A stretch of 64,000 bases of DNA. It comes from Rebecca billardiae RCC1528. Taxonomy: Eukaryota > Haptophyta. The DNA is taken from assembly GCA_965240325.2 (NCBI GenBank), contig OZ251226.1, forward strand, positions 2,914,001 to 2,978,000, read 5' to 3'. Positions 53,902 to 64,000 of this stretch are shown here, piece by piece. The notes beneath the pieces are model-generated. The model was given only the letters and a program-made list of their open reading frames with translations, was not told the origin of the DNA and ran no database searches. Numbering within the stretch: position 1 is the first letter of the stretch; the number at the start of each line of letters is the position of its first letter. Position numbers and translations under genes: made by a program.

Positions 53902-55650
53902 TCAGCCCTGCGCCAAGGCGCCGCCGCCGAGCGGCACCAGCGCCCACAACGCGGCGAGCGCGCGCAGCAGCACCTCGACCTGCGCCGGCTCGGGCGTGGG
54001 CGGCGCGGGCACGCCGCACATTCGGTGGGCGCTCTGCGCGCACACGCGTGCGGCGCGCTCCACGTCAGCGTCGACTGCGCGCAGCTCCTCCGCGGCGTCA
54101 CGCGCAAACGCGCCGAGCCTGCGGCCGAAGAGCGCGCTCTCCGCCGCGTGCGGCGGAGGGGCGCGCGCGCGCGCGTAGCTGCCTGCGCCCGAGCCGGCCC
54201 CGTCCTCGTCACTCGAATCGGTCGACAGCGCGGGCGCGGCACCGCCCGCCTCCGCGCCGTGACCCGCGCGCGCGGCACGGCGCGCGGCCACGCGGACCGC
54301 CTCGAGGCCAGCGCGCAGTCGCGCGCCCGCGCCGGCGACTTCGGCTCCGACCGCTGCGGCGTGCGCCCCCGGCGCGGAGGCGGGCGCGCGCCGCACCGCG
54401 CCGTCGGCGTGCGTGGGCGCTGCGCCGCACGCCTCGTCGAGCGCGCCCAGCGCGGCCGCGAGTGCCGACGCGCCGCCGCCGCTGCCGAGCGCGTGGAGTG
54501 CGCGCCGCGTGGACTGGGTGCCCGGGGCCGGGCCGTCTCGCGCGAGCGCCTCGAGCGCCTCGGGCGCAGGGCCGGCCTCAGCGCCGCCGCCGCCGCCGAG
54601 GAGCGCGCGCAGGAGGGTGCCGAGCAGCGGCGTGGCGCTCGCCGCGCGCGCGCCGTGCGCGGCGCGCGACGCGAGCCTGCGCGTGCGCGCGGCCGCGGGC
54701 GCGAGCGTGGCGTGGAAGGCGACGCAGTACAGCCGCTCGGGGGCGTCGGGCACGCGAGCGAGCGCGCACACGAGCGCCTCGGCGCGCGAGATCGGCCTGC
54801 GCCCTGCCGACTCGGCCGCGGCGCCGCGCGCCAGCTCGAGCTCGGTGGGAGCGACCGCGGCAATCAGGCTGAGCTCCGTGTGCGAGGGCGCGCGCTCGGC
54901 GCCTCTCCACTCCAGCGTGCGCAGCGCGCGCGCGAGCGCGGGCGCGCTGACGTCGACGCGGCCGAGCGCGGCCTCCATCTCGGCCTCTCGCCGCCTCGTG
55001 AGTATGCGCTCGTGCTGCTCGAGCACGGGCCGCCGACCTGCGCCGCCGCGCCGCGCCGCCCTCGAGCTGGCGAGGCGGGCGTCCTCGGGCTCAGCCTCGT
55101 CCGAGGAGGCCGAGGCCGGCGGGACGGCTGGATGGGCCGCGCGGCCGCCGATGAGGTGGCGGGCTGTGGAGCCGTGGCGCGCCGCGTCGAGCGCATCGGC
55201 CACACGCCTGGAGGACGCGAGCGCGCGCTCCACCGCCGGTCCGCCCATGGCGCTGCCCACGTGTGGCGCGCGCGCGCGTGACTGCTCCCGCTGCCGCGAG
55301 CGCTCCTGCCGCTGCGCCGCATGCTCGCCGTCATGCCCGGCGCTCGATGGCCGCGCACAGCATGCGCCCTGCGGCAGAGTACTGTCGCCGGCGCCCGGTG
55401 TGCGCTCGGTCGCGCCAGCCGCGGGAGCTGGTGGCACGAGCGGCTGCCGCGGTGGCAGTCGCTCGGCCGGCGAGAGCGCACGCAGCCGTCTCGCCGCCGT
55501 TGCCGCTGGGTGTGCCAGAGGAGAGGCGAGCGGCAAGCCGAGCTCGCAGCCCAGGCGACGTAGACGCTCGCGCGCCCGATGGTTGGCATGGAGGCATTCC
55601 ACTGCGTCCGCCCGCGCCGCATCGACACTCGCGAGCACGTCGGCCGCCAT
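53902..55650 (-). CDS. Formin FH2-like domain protein (divergent)
   Basis: The first ATG is 55650 (MAADVLASVDAARADAVECL), 582 residues. A helical N-terminus and a Pro/Ala-rich linker precede a region (about 225-390) resembling the FH2 core. VSAPALARALRTLEW is like the start of the FH2 knob. HTELSLIAAVAPTELELA is like 'L..L...PT.EE'. ISRAEALVCALARVPDAPER corresponds to 'L..AE.F...L..IP...ER', and LYCVAFHATLAPAAARTRRL with ATPLLGTLLRALLGGG to 'L....F...F......L' and 'LL..VL..GN'. The Asn of 'GN-MN' is not seen. FH2 proteins nucleate and cap actin filaments. No FH1 block is obvious, and the sequence is very Ala/Arg-biased, so this is a fold-level guess. Confidence 0.45.
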   Translation of the reverse strand: MAADVLASVDAARADAVECLHANHRARERLRRLGCELGLPLASPLAHPAATAARRLRALSPAERLPPRQPLVPPAPAAGATERTPGAGDSTLPQGACCARPSSAGHDGEHAAQRQERSRQREQSRARAPHVGSAMGGPAVERALASSRRVADALDAARHGSTARHLIGGRAAHPAVPPASASSDEAEPEDARLASSRAARRGGAGRRPVLEQHERILTRRREAEMEAALGRVDVSAPALARALRTLEWRGAERAPSHTELSLIAAVAPTELELARGAAAESAGRRPISRAEALVCALARVPDAPERLYCVAFHATLAPAAARTRRLASRAAHGARAASATPLLGTLLRALLGGGGGAEAGPAPEALEALARDGPAPGTQSTRRALHALGSGGGASALAAALGALDEACGAAPTHADGAVRRAPASAPGAHAAAVGAEVAGAGARLRAGLEAVRVAARRAARAGHGAEAGGAAPALSTDSSDEDGAGSGAGSYARARAPPPHAAESALFGRRLGAFARDAAEELRAVDADVERAARVCAQSAHRMCGVPAPPTPEPAQVEVLLRALAALWALVPLGGGALAQG

Positions 55651-56130
55651 GAGTTTCAAGTCGTCTTTGACTTGACCCAACCAACCGTCGACCGTGCGTG
55701 GACAGCAGAGAAGCGCCGTTGCTGATTTTCCGGAGGCGCGCGCTCGCTTTCTCAGGTCTGAACCGCCGATAAAAACCGCTCACCTGAAACGGCCGTGAAG
55801 TCTGAAACCCACGTGAAATAAGGGGGCTGGTATCTTGATGACTCAACACTGGTGTGTTTGAAACTGCTGAAGCTTCTTCACATACGGGGCCATCCGGTCG
55901 CGAAGCATTGATCATCAGCGATGCGCACCCGCTGTGATATGCGAGTGGGTACTAGCGGCTGTCGAAGAGGAATCAGGGTGGTTGCGGCACCCGCGTTTTG
56001 GCGCTGCTTCGTTAGACGCAATAATCAAGACGGCCCTTGATCAAGAGCGCCGCCGCTGACAAGCCAGCGCAAAACATTCGCCCGAGCAGCACCTGGAAGC
56101 GCAGGAACGCACGCCGGCGGCCAGCCGACG
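55651..56130. other. Gene-free divergent interval
   Basis: 480 bp between the divergent starts of the FH2-like and La-motif genes. It presumably holds both promoters; no element identified. Confidence 0.5.
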
Positions 56131-59100
56131 ATGGTGGATCCCGCCCCCGCCGATGACGTCACGGATGCTGGCGACGTGGCATCCGCTCTGACAGACGCGT
56201 CCGTACGAGAAGCTGACCCGCCGCCGCCCCGCTCGTCGCGCGCTCGGCACCCGCGCGGCATTCGGGGCGGGCGCGGCCAGAAGCAAAAGAAGCTGTGGCA
56301 TCGCGCAATGCAGGCGCTGCGTGGGCATGGACCGTGGGAGGTCCTGCCCGAGATGGGCGCTGTGTACCTGGCGCCGCCTGTGATCGCCCCGCCCCCGCCG
56401 CCGCCCCCGCCGCCGCCGCCATGCCTGCCGCCGCACCTGACGACGATGAGCTCAGAGCCTCCGCTGCTGCCAGGCGCGTACAACGGCGGATGCTCGCCGC
56501 CGAGCGCGCGGCGTACGATCAGCGCACCGCCGGCCGAGCACATGCCCGTCGAACTCGGCTTCGCGTCGGCCGGTGCCCCCATTCCGATGAGCGCGCGGGC
56601 GGCGAGCAGGGGTGCGCGGCCGCCGCCGCCGCCGCCGCGCGGTATGCCGCCGATGCCGCCGGGCGTGGCCACCGTCCCTTTCGCCGTGCCGCTGTCGCCG
56701 TTCCCGTCGGCGCTTGCTCTGGCGCCACACCTGCCGGCCGCCGAGCTCGCCGCGCACATTCGCGCCCAAATGTGCGCGCGCGCGCGCGCGCGCGCGCACT
56801 GCGCATGTTTCGCGCTGACCCTTTGCCGCGCTCGGCCGGCGCGCGGTGGCGCATGGCTGCCCGCCCGCCTGCGCTGCGCCTTGCCCCCGCTGCGCCCCGT
56901 GCGCACTGCATCCTCCCACCCTCACCCGCCGCTCGCCCGCGCCCGCCCGCCCCCGCGCCCGTCTGCGCAGCGAGTTTTATTTCACCGACGAGAACCTTGT
57001 GCGAGACAGCTTCCTGAGGCGGCAGATGGACGGCGAGGGGTGGGTGGGCGTGGACGTGATCACGTGCTTCAACCGCGTGCGGCAGCTGTGCGTCGACCCG
57101 GCCTTCGTCGCGGCGTCCGTCGCCGGCTCGCGCGTGCTCGAGCTGCGCCTCGCGCCGCACCCGCAGTGCGCGTGCGTGCGGCGCGCGCACGACTGGGCGC
57201 GCTGGGTGCACGAGGTCGAGGCGGCGCCCTCCATCTCCTCGTCCGGGCGGAGCGCGTGCGCGGCGGGCGAGCTGAGCGGCGAGGAGGAGGACGACGCGGA
57301 CGGCGGGGACCTCGCGCGCTCCGAGGCGTCGACGCGGCTGCTCCGCACGCGGGCGCGGGCGCTGGGCGCCGCGCCCGCGGCCTCCTGCGGCACGCCCGCG
57401 CCGCTTGCCGCGGGTGGCATGTCCCCCAAGCCCAGCGTGCAGCGAGGGCGCGTGTCGTCGACGGCGTCGGGCACCGCGCCCGTGCTCGAGGACGATGACG
57501 ACGAGAGCCACCGCGCGGGCACGCCCGCCCAGCGCCCCGGCTGCCCAGCGAACGGCGCGTCTGGCGACACCGCCGCGGGCCTGGCTGACGCGCGGCGCGC
57601 GCCGAGCCCTGCGGCAGGGGCGGCTGCCGTGACGGCCGGGGCTGCGGCCGAGGAGGAGGAGCGCTCGGCCGAGCAGCCCGGCGCGGGCGACGGCGCCGCC
57701 GAGCCGAGCGACGCCGAGCCGCGCGCGCGCGCGAGCGCCGCCGTCGAGGCGGAGGCCGACGCTGCGCACACGGCGCCGCTGCCCTCTCCGTGGCTTGCGG
57801 CGGCGGCGCGCGGCGCGGCGCGCGCCGAGGCTCCTGCCGCGCACGGCGCGCGCCCGGCCGCCCCGCAGAGGCCCGCGCACGCCGCGCCGCCCGCGCTCGC
57901 ACCGGTGGCGCGCGCGTCGCCCGTGGAGGACGCGCCGGCTGACGCGGGGCGGCCGCCGCGCACGTCCACCGCGCCGAAGGGCGAGCACGCGCGCGGGGCG
58001 GGCACCGCCGAGACCGGCTGGCAGCCGGGCGGCGGCGCCGAGGGTCAGAGCGGCGCGGATGCCGCGGCGGGCTGGACTTGGGTCGGCGGGGGACGCTCCG
58101 CCTCGCGCCGCGCCGAGCCGTCGCGGCCGGGGCCCGCGGAGGAAGCGGCCTCGGCGCAGGCTGATGGCGCTGGAGGGCCGGGCGCAGCCGTTGTTGTGGG
58201 CGAGTCTGCTGCGCAGCTGAGCGCGCCGAGCGCGCCGCCGGCTGGCGCACGGCAGGCGGACGGAGGCAGCGCGGATGGCGCGGCCTCGCTGCGCGCGCGC
58301 GGCCCGCAGCTTGGCGGCCGCGGTGGCAGCGGCTCGCCCGTGCGCGAGTGTGCGGAGCCGGTGCCGACGGCGGGAGCCCGCAAGGGCGGCGGCCGGCGCG
58401 GCGCGACCAATGGCGGCCGCACCGCGCACATGACGGCTGGCCCGGTGCCGGCGGTGCCGGCTGCGGCGCCGCGCGCCGCGTCAGCCGACGCTGAGCAGCT
58501 CGACGCGGCCGCCCAGGCTGCCCGCGGCGCGCGGCGCGCCGAGCTGAGGCGCGGCGTGCGAGGGGCGCCGCCGGCCGCCGCCGCCGCGTGCGCCAAGCCG
58601 CGCGCACACCCGGCCGGCGGCGCGAAGCCTGACGCCGCTGTCGCTGCTGCCACGCACGCGTCGCCACCGCACTCGTCCTCCTCAGAGTCTGACGAGGCCG
58701 TGCTGCCTGCGAGGCACAGCGCACGCGCGGCGCACGCGCGCACGGCCGCCGCCGGTGCCGCGGCGGGCGCAGCGGCGGCGCGCCCGGCGCCGGTGCCGCC
58801 CTCGGCGGCGGCGGCCGACGAGGCAGCAGCGGGCGGGCGGGCTGCGCCCGGCGGCGCGCCCGCCGACCGCTCCGCTCTGCTCGTGACGCGCGGCGCGCGC
58901 GTGGGCGGGCTGCGCGCGCGCAAGCTCGCGCTCGGTGTGGGCAGTGGCACCACCGCCGTCGCCATTGACGACGCGAGTGTCAGCCAGCGCTCGGGGCTGC
59001 GGCGCAAGCTCGCGGCGCGCAGGCCGGCGCGTGCCGCGGGGCGCGCACGCGCGGGCGGCGGGCTGAGCGGCGCGCTCGTGTGCGCCGCGCACTGCGCGCT

Positions 59101-59443
59101 CAGCGCGCTGCGCTGGCTCTGCTCGGCAGAGGCGCGCGCCTTGTGCGCTGAGGTGGCAGCGGTGTGCGCCGCGTTGCGTGCTCTGCCCTGCGCCGCGCCG
59201 CGTGCCAGGGGGCAGCCGCTGACCCATGCGCGCGCCCCGTGTGCGCCGCCGCATGCGCAGGCCATGCTGCCCCATCAGCGCGCAGGCCGCGCCCTGCTGC
59301 TCGCGAGTGCCTCGGTGCTTGCCCTGCTCTGCGCCTGGATGCTCGTGGCTGCAGCACGCGCAGGAGATGGCCTTGCGCCGGCCGGTTCCTCCCTCGCAGC
59401 CGCCGCGCCGGATGCGCCGTGGGCCGAGGCCGGAGCCGCCTGA
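56131..59443 (+). CDS. La-related protein (LARP) with C-terminal hydrophobic anchor
   Basis: Model: join of 56131-56771 and 56971-59443, 1037 residues. The intron splits an Ile codon, restoring RAQ-I-EFYFTDENLVRDSFL, the invariant La-motif 'QIEFYFSDENLxxDxFL' (about 210-230). RRQMDGEGWVGVDVITCFNR and RVRQLCVDPAFVAASVAGSR, then LELRL and HDWARWV, complete the winged-helix La motif (to about 300). The N-terminus is Pro-rich, with a poly-Pro run. About residues 310-970 are Ala/Arg/Gly-rich and probably disordered. The last ~60 residues carry a hydrophobic helix (RALLLASASVLALLCAWMLV, about 986-1008), unusual for a LARP. A further 3' intron near 59080-59270 cannot be excluded. LARPs bind RNA 3' ends or TOP/poly(A) mRNAs and control translation and stability. 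Confidence 0.7.
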
Positions 59444-60135
59444 GTCCGCGACCACACCGTGATGGTTGTGGGCGCCGCTCCTGGTGGGTCGAGGGCGTAA
59501 TCGGCTAGGGCCTGTAGGTGTGGGCCGAGTGCCGCTGGCCGACTCGGTACCGGCGGCAGCAAGTCCCGACCGTTCCGATCTCGGAGACGGAGTGCAGCCG
59601 CGCCGGTCGGCCCCGGCTTGGCTGGCCGGGGCGCGGATGCGCCGCCTGGCCCGCGTCGGCGGCGCGCTGACTGCCAGGCGTGCCGACCGTCTGTGATCCG
59701 GGGCCCGGCGTGGCCCCGCTGCTGGCGCCAATTCAGAGTCACAGGCTCATCATGCAGGCATAGCAGGTCGAAGACGATGAGGCACTGTCATTCCTACACG
59801 TATCATCAAGCACCGTGTCGGGTGAATACAGCCTACGCACCTCTAATAGTCAGTATGAGTATTAGCGACTAGCGGGCGGACTCCGACGAAGTGGCCCGCC
59901 GCCATCGTGACACCGCCGGCTTGAACGGTTAGTTTTGACGGTTTCGTGCGCTTACTGTGTACCCCTTGCTGGACCAACTGGACGCAAATAGATATCTCCG
60001 GCTTGGGGTGATTCGGGCTAAAGAGGCCCCGGTGAACTTTCCTGGGGCATTCCTTGGCGCGAAACACGCAGGCCGCGGCGCGCACGGCGCACCTCGAGGA
60101 ACGGCCGTCTCCCCGGTTACCGCGTACGGTCCGCC
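59444..60135. other. Gene-free interval
   Basis: 692 bp between two plus-strand genes. No coding frame, repeat or RNA gene that I can support. Confidence 0.5.
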
Positions 60136-63100
60136 ATGGGTCCGCTGACGCGCCGCGCGCCTGGAGCGCGGGCGGAAGCACGCAGCGAGCCAGCGCGAGT
60201 GCGCGGACGCGCGCCATTGGGCGTGAGAGGGAGCTACGGCCTCCTTCTCGCGCACTTGGGCGTGGCGCTCGTCGGGGTGCGCGACGCGCGGTGCGCGACG
60301 TCGTGCGTGCCGTGGGAGACCAACCTCGACATCTTCCACAGCACGGTCGCGCCGGCGGGCAGCGCGAGCAACAACCTGGTCGCGCCGTACCCGGATGGGC
60401 ACATCCTCTTCGAGGACGTGGGCACCTTCCGCGGCCGCCCCTTCGCGATGCGCATCACCGCGCCCGAGGGTGGGTACGAACCTCGGAATCCGCACAAGAA
60501 CGGCAAGGCCCTCAACGACTGGTTCGGCGCGATCAACATGCGCGCCGGCACGTCGAGCGTCTTCGAGTTCGAGTTCGTCGAGACGGACGGCTCGCCCCTC
60601 ACGCTGCCGCGCTTCTCCCTCACCGTCGCCGACATCGACCAGAGCTTGGGCTGGAACCGCGAGGTGGTGTGCGTGGAGAACGTGACGGACGCCGACTACG
60701 CGCTCGAGCAGAACACGCGGCTCGAGGCGGTGCGCGTGCGCGCGGACAGCGCGGAGCAGTACAGGGAGTACTGCCCCGACGGCTCGGTCTACTTCTCGCC
60801 GCGCGAGGGCGACAGCGCCACCGTGGAGGTGGCCAACCCGCAGACGGACACTCTGAGCGCTGAGCAGCGGCAGCACAGCGTGGTGCTCACCTTCAAGCAC
60901 GCGCAGAGGGTGCGCCTCACGTACGCGATCCACTGCCCGAACAGGGGGGTGAACTACTGCTCGCAGGGGCGGAACTATTTCTTCACCGGCTGGGCGCAGA
61001 TCGCGGAGGATTGCCCGCCCAACCCGCCGGCGCCGCCGCCGCTCTCCCCACCGCCGCCGCTGCCGCCCGCGCCGCCACCAGCGCCGCCGCCGCCGCGGCA
61101 ACCTCCGGCGCCGCCACCGCTGCGCCCGCCGCCGCCGCTGCCACCGGCCCCGCCACCGCCAAGGCAGCCGCCACCGCCGCCATCGCCGTCGTCGCCGCCG
61201 CCACCGCCGCCGCCTTTGCCGTCGCCCTCGCCGCCGCCGCCACCAGTGCCGCCGCCCTCGCCGCCGTTGCCCTCGCCCTCCCTGCCACCCCCGCCGCCGC
61301 AGCCTCCGTCGCCGTCGTTGCCGCCGTCGCCACCGCCCCTTCGGCCGCCCTCACCACCGCCGGCGGTGGCTCTTGCACAGCCACCACCCCCACAACCCCC
61401 GCCGCGTCCATTGCCGCCGGCGAGCCCACCCCCGCCGCCGCCGTCGCCCCCACCGCCGCCCCCGCCCAGATTGCTGCCAGCGCCGCTGCCATCGTCGCCA
61501 CCGCCGCCGCCGCCGGTGTCGCTGCCAAACCCCGTGCCGCCGCCCCTGCCCCACCCGATGTCCCCGCCACTGCTCCCGCTGCCGCCGCCGAGGCCACCGC
61601 CGACGTCCTCGCCCTCGCCGCCGCCGCCTCCAGCGCCGCCGCCGTCACCACCGCCGCCGGCCCCGCCACCGCCGCCCTCGCCATCGCCGCCACCCTCTCC
61701 ACCGCCGCCGCCGCCCTCGCCATCCCCACCGCCGCCGCCGCCGCCGCCGCCGTCGCCGCCGCCCCCACCGCCACCGCGATCACCGCCGCCGCCCACGCCC
61801 TCGCTCCCACCGCCGCCCGCACCGCCGCCGCCCCCACCGCCGCCGCCATCGCCGCCGCCACCGCCGCCTCAGCAGGGCGTACCGCAGCCCCCGCCTCCGC
61901 GGCAGCCATCGGCCCCGCCGTTGCCGCCGCCGACGCCAGCAGTGCCGCCGTCGCTGCCACCGCCACCGCCGCCACAGCCGCCATCGCCCTTTCCGCCGCC
62001 GCCGCCGCTGCCGCTGCACCCGCCGCCGCCGTCGCCTTCGCCGCCGCCGCCGCGACCGCCGCCGCCGCTGCCACGATTGCCGCCGCCGCCGCCGCTGCGC
62101 CCGCCGTCTCCGCTGCCGCCGTGGCCCTCCCAGCCTCCTTCCCCGCCGCCATCTCCGCCGCCCAACGGCCCGCCGCCCGCGCCGCCGCCGCTCAGCCCGC
62201 CATTCAGCCCACCATTCCCCCCGCCGCCACACCGGCCGCCGAGCATGCCTCCCGCCGTGCCGCCCGCTGCGCCGCCGCACCTGCCAAGCCCACTGCCGGG
62301 CTCGCCGCCGCCGACGCGCGGGCCTCCGCCGAGCCCTCCACCCGCCCCGCCGCCGAGCCCGGCGACCCCGCCTGGATCGCCTCCGCCCAGCGCACCGCCG
62401 TCGGCGCCCCCCCTGCTGGCCCTGTCGCCGAGCGTGCCACCCTCGCCACCGCCGCTGCCGCCCCCGCAGCCGCCTCCAGCCAGCGCGCCACCCGCGCTGC
62501 CGCCGCCAGCGCTGCCGCCGTCTGCGCCACCGCTGCAGCCGCCTGCCTCGCCACCGAGCGCGCCGCCGTCGTCAGCGCCACCGACGCCAGCGTCGCCACC
62601 CGTGAGGCCACCGCCTGCCGTGCCACCATCCTCGCCGCCCAGCTCGCCGCCACCTCAGTCGCCAACACACACGCCGCCGCCGCACGCGCCGCCTTCAAAG
62701 CCGCCGCCGTCGCCGCCGCCGCCTGCGCCGAGCCCGCCGCCGCCCGGTCAGCCGCCGAGCATGCCGCCCTCGCCGCCGCCGAGCATGCCACCAACCCCGC
62801 CACCGAGTCCTCTGCCGAGCCCGCCGCCAAGCCGACCGCCAGCGGCTCCGCCCTCGAGCCCGCCGCCTGCGCTGCCGCCAGTCGCGCCGCCGCTCGCGCC
62901 GCCGCAGCCGCCGCCATCGCCTCCGCCGAACCCGCCTCCGTCGCCGGCGTCGCACCCTCCGTCGGCGCCGCCAAGCTCGCCGTCGAGCGCACCACCGTCA
63001 CCGCCGCCGATCCCGCCGCCCTCGGCGCCGCCAAGCCCGCCGCCAAGCGCACCACTGTCGCCGCCGCCGAGCCCGCCGCCCTCGCCGCCGCCGCTCTCGC

Positions 63101-64000
63101 CTCCGAGCCCTCCGCCGAGCCCGCCGCCCTCGCCACCGCCGCTCTCGCCTCCGAGCCCTCCGCCGAGCCCGCCGCCCTCGCCACCGCCGCTCTCGCCTCC
63201 GAGCCCTCCGCCGAGCCCGCCGCCCTCGGCGCCGCCGCTCTCGCCTCCGAGCCCTCCGCCGAGCCCGCCGCCCTCGCCACCGCCGCTCGCGCCTCCGCCC
63301 TCCCCCGAGGGCAGCGCGCCGCCTGGCCCCGCGTTTGGCGCGCGTCTGCTGGACGGCTCATCGCTGCTGCTCAACTTCTCCGAGCCGGTGCTCGGCCCGG
63401 GCTGGCGGGCGCCGGCGGTGAGCCACTTTGGCTTCGAGCTCAGCGGTGGGCGCGCCAACCTGAGCGCGGTGTGGCTCAGCTACGTCGTGCCGGCGCCGCC
63501 GCCGCCGCCGCGTGCGGCCGAGGGCCCGCACGGCCCGGTGCGCCGCCGGGCCTCTGACGCCTCCGCCTCCGCCGCGCCCGCGACGCTTGCGGCCGACGCG
63601 CGCGAGGGTGCGAGCCAGCCCGCGCCCGCCCGCGCCGAGGCCGGGCTTGTCGGCTATCTCGGCGCCGCGTTTGAGCTCGTGCTGGACGGCCTGCCGAGCG
63701 GCGAGGAGGTGCTCACGGTGAGCGCGCCGCCGGGCGCTCTGCTCAGCGTCGGGAGCGCTCTCCCCAACGAGGCGCAGGCGCACGAGCTGACGCTGCCCGC
63801 GGCGCGCGCTACACCCGAGGGGCGCGTGGGCGTGCGGCCGCCCGCGGACGGCGACGCGCGGCCGGAGGCGCGGCCGCTCTCCTCCGGCCCGACCGGCGCC
63901 ATGTCGCACGAGCGCGAGCGCGCGCCGCTGCGCGCGGCGCTACGCGTCTCGCACGGCTCGGCGGTCGCGACGGCCGCGGCGCCCGCCTTCCGCTGCCGCG
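60136..64000 (+). CDS. Very large secreted Pro-rich (SPPP) glycoprotein, 3' end off window
   Basis: From ATG 60136 the frame stays open to the window edge (1288 codons). A hydrophobic stretch (YGLLLAHLGVALVGV, about 34-48) is the likely signal peptide. A Cys-containing globular domain follows (about 52-290) with SCVPWETNLDIFHSTVA, HILFEDVGTFRGRPFAMRIT, AINMRAGTSSVFEFEFVE, RFSLTVADIDQSLGWNRE and HCPNRGVNYCSQGRNYFFTG. It resembles uncharacterised extracellular domains I associate with marine protists. Residues about 293-1055 are almost pure Pro/Ser/Ala/Leu. The C-terminal part (LLDGSSLLLNFSEPVLGPGW, AVSHFGFELSGGRANLSAVW) is again globular, beta-rich. It is probably a cell-covering or wall glycoprotein with Hyp-O-glycans. 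Long Ala-, Gly- and Arg-rich frames on both strands here are shadows. Confidence 0.75.
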   Translation, partial: MGPLTRRAPGARAEARSEPARVRGRAPLGVRGSYGLLLAHLGVALVGVRDARCATSCVPWETNLDIFHSTVAPAGSASNNLVAPYPDGHILFEDVGTFRGRPFAMRITAPEGGYEPRNPHKNGKALNDWFGAINMRAGTSSVFEFEFVETDGSPLTLPRFSLTVADIDQSLGWNREVVCVENVTDADYALEQNTRLEAVRVRADSAEQYREYCPDGSVYFSPREGDSATVEVANPQTDTLSAEQRQHSVVLTFKHAQRVRLTYAIHCPNRGVNYCSQGRNYFFTGWAQIAEDCPPNPPAPPPLSPPPPLPPAPPPAPPPPRQPPAPPPLRPPPPLPPAPPPPRQPPPPPSPSSPPPPPPPLPSPSPPPPPVPPPSPPLPSPSLPPPPPQPPSPSLPPSPPPLRPPSPPPAVALAQPPPPQPPPRPLPPASPPPPPPSPPPPPPPRLLPAPLPSSPPPPPPVSLPNPVPPPLPHPMSPPLLPLPPPRPPPTSSPSPPPPPAPPPSPPPPAPPPPPSPSPPPSPPPPPPSPSPPPPPPPPPSPPPPPPPRSPPPPTPSLPPPPAPPPPPPPPPSPPPPPPQQGVPQPPPPRQPSAPPLPPPTPAVPPSLPPPPPPQPPSPFPPPPPLPLHPPPPSPSPPPPRPPPPLPRLPPPPPLRPPSPLPPWPSQPPSPPPSPPPNGPPPAPPPLSPPFSPPFPPPPHRPPSMPPAVPPAAPPHLPSPLPGSPPPTRGPPPSPPPAPPPSPATPPGSPPPSAPPSAPPLLALSPSVPPSPPPLPPPQPPPASAPPALPPPALPPSAPPLQPPASPPSAPPSSAPPTPASPPVRPPPAVPPSSPPSSPPPQSPTHTPPPHAPPSKPPPSPPPPAPSPPPPGQPPSMPPSPPPSMPPTPPPSPLPSPPPSRPPAAPPSSPPPALPPVAPPLAPPQPPPSPPPNPPPSPASHPPSAPPSSPSSAPPSPPPIPPPSAPPSPPPSAPLSPPPSPPPSPPPLSPPSPPPSPPPSPPPLSPPSPPPSPPPSPPPLSPPSPPPSPPPSAPPLSPPSPPPSPPPSPPPLAPPPSPEGSAPPGPAFGARLLDGSSLLLNFSEPVLGPGWRAPAVSHFGFELSGGRANLSAVWLSYVVPAPPPPPRAAEGPHGPVRRRASDASASAAPATLAADAREGASQPAPARAEAGLVGYLGAAFELVLDGLPSGEEVLTVSAPPGALLSVGSALPNEAQAHELTLPAARATPEGRVGVRPPADGDARPEARPLSSGPTGAMSHERERAPLRAALRVSHGSAVATAAAPAFRCR
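63094..63290 (+). repeat. 48-bp tandem repeat, 4 copies, coding
   Basis: CTCTCGCCTCCGAGCCCT recurs at 63094, 63142, 63190 and 63238, exactly 48 bp apart, with a degenerate fifth copy. Each unit encodes 16 residues of the PPPSPPPLSPPS type in the Pro-rich gene. Confidence 0.9.

Noticed and set aside
56519-58429. 636-codon minus-strand frame
   Set aside because: Arg/Ala-rich shadow opposite the La-motif gene; no domain.
60975-63557. Long Gly-rich (minus strand) and Ala-rich or Arg-rich (both strands) frames
   Set aside because: These are the other readings of CCG repeats. The Pro-rich frame is continuous with recognisable domains on both sides.

Overview
This is nuclear DNA of a GC-rich, flagellated unicellular alga. 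A haptophyte is my best guess; that is an inference from overall style, not a marker-gene assignment. The evidence for a eukaryote is spliceosomal introns, a cytosolic ribosomal protein (eL21), a TLS1/C9orf78-like spliceosome factor, a La-related protein and a mitochondrial-ribosome protein. The evidence for flagella is a clear CFAP70 homologue. I infer the algal type from a conserved plant-type methyltransferase family, SPPP-rich extracellular proteins and microsatellite-laden intergenic DNA. No rRNA, tRNA, CRISPR array, virus or toxin gene was recognised.

Layout. 1-10 kb: a partial copper type II monooxygenase divergent from an MFS transporter, an unrecognised gene between two 33-bp inverted repeats, a multi-pass membrane protein, a signal-anchored protein, and a foldback element. 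10-19 kb: a Zn(2)Cys(6) transcription factor, CFAP70, an mL59-like mitoribosomal protein and a phospholipase B-like lipase. 19-26 kb: a triple-kringle membrane protein divergent from eL21, a 1.1-kb foldback element with a candidate 5-bp target duplication, and a sulfotransferase-like protein. 26-31 kb: a gene desert of microsatellites, including a CTAT array of about 1.4 kb. 31-39 kb: an RPA-interacting-protein-like gene divergent from the TLS1/C9orf78 homologue, two weak ORFs, and a 12-exon LRR/SPPP/transmembrane gene with one LRR per exon. 39-51 kb: a TRP-like channel with N-terminal LRRs, a Trp/Arg-rich protein, an unrecognised basic protein, a plastid-type methyltransferase, an ankyrin protein and a putatively myristoylated protein. 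52-64 kb: a class I methyltransferase, an FH2-like protein, a La-motif protein with a C-terminal hydrophobic anchor, and the start of a very large Pro-rich secreted protein that runs off the window.

Most genes sit in head-to-head pairs with short intervals between start codons (41-207 bp in six pairs), so shared bidirectional promoters are likely. Repeats and microsatellites lie mainly at gene ends. Introns are short (85-252 bp where modelled), with 5' sites of the form GTGCG or GTACG and 3' sites of the form GCGCAG. Gene models with introns were assembled by eye from phase-compatible GT-AG pairs plus domain continuity. They are strong for CFAP70, the Zn-cluster factor, the kringle protein, the LRR gene, the TRP-like gene, the ankyrin gene and the La-motif gene, and tentative elsewhere.
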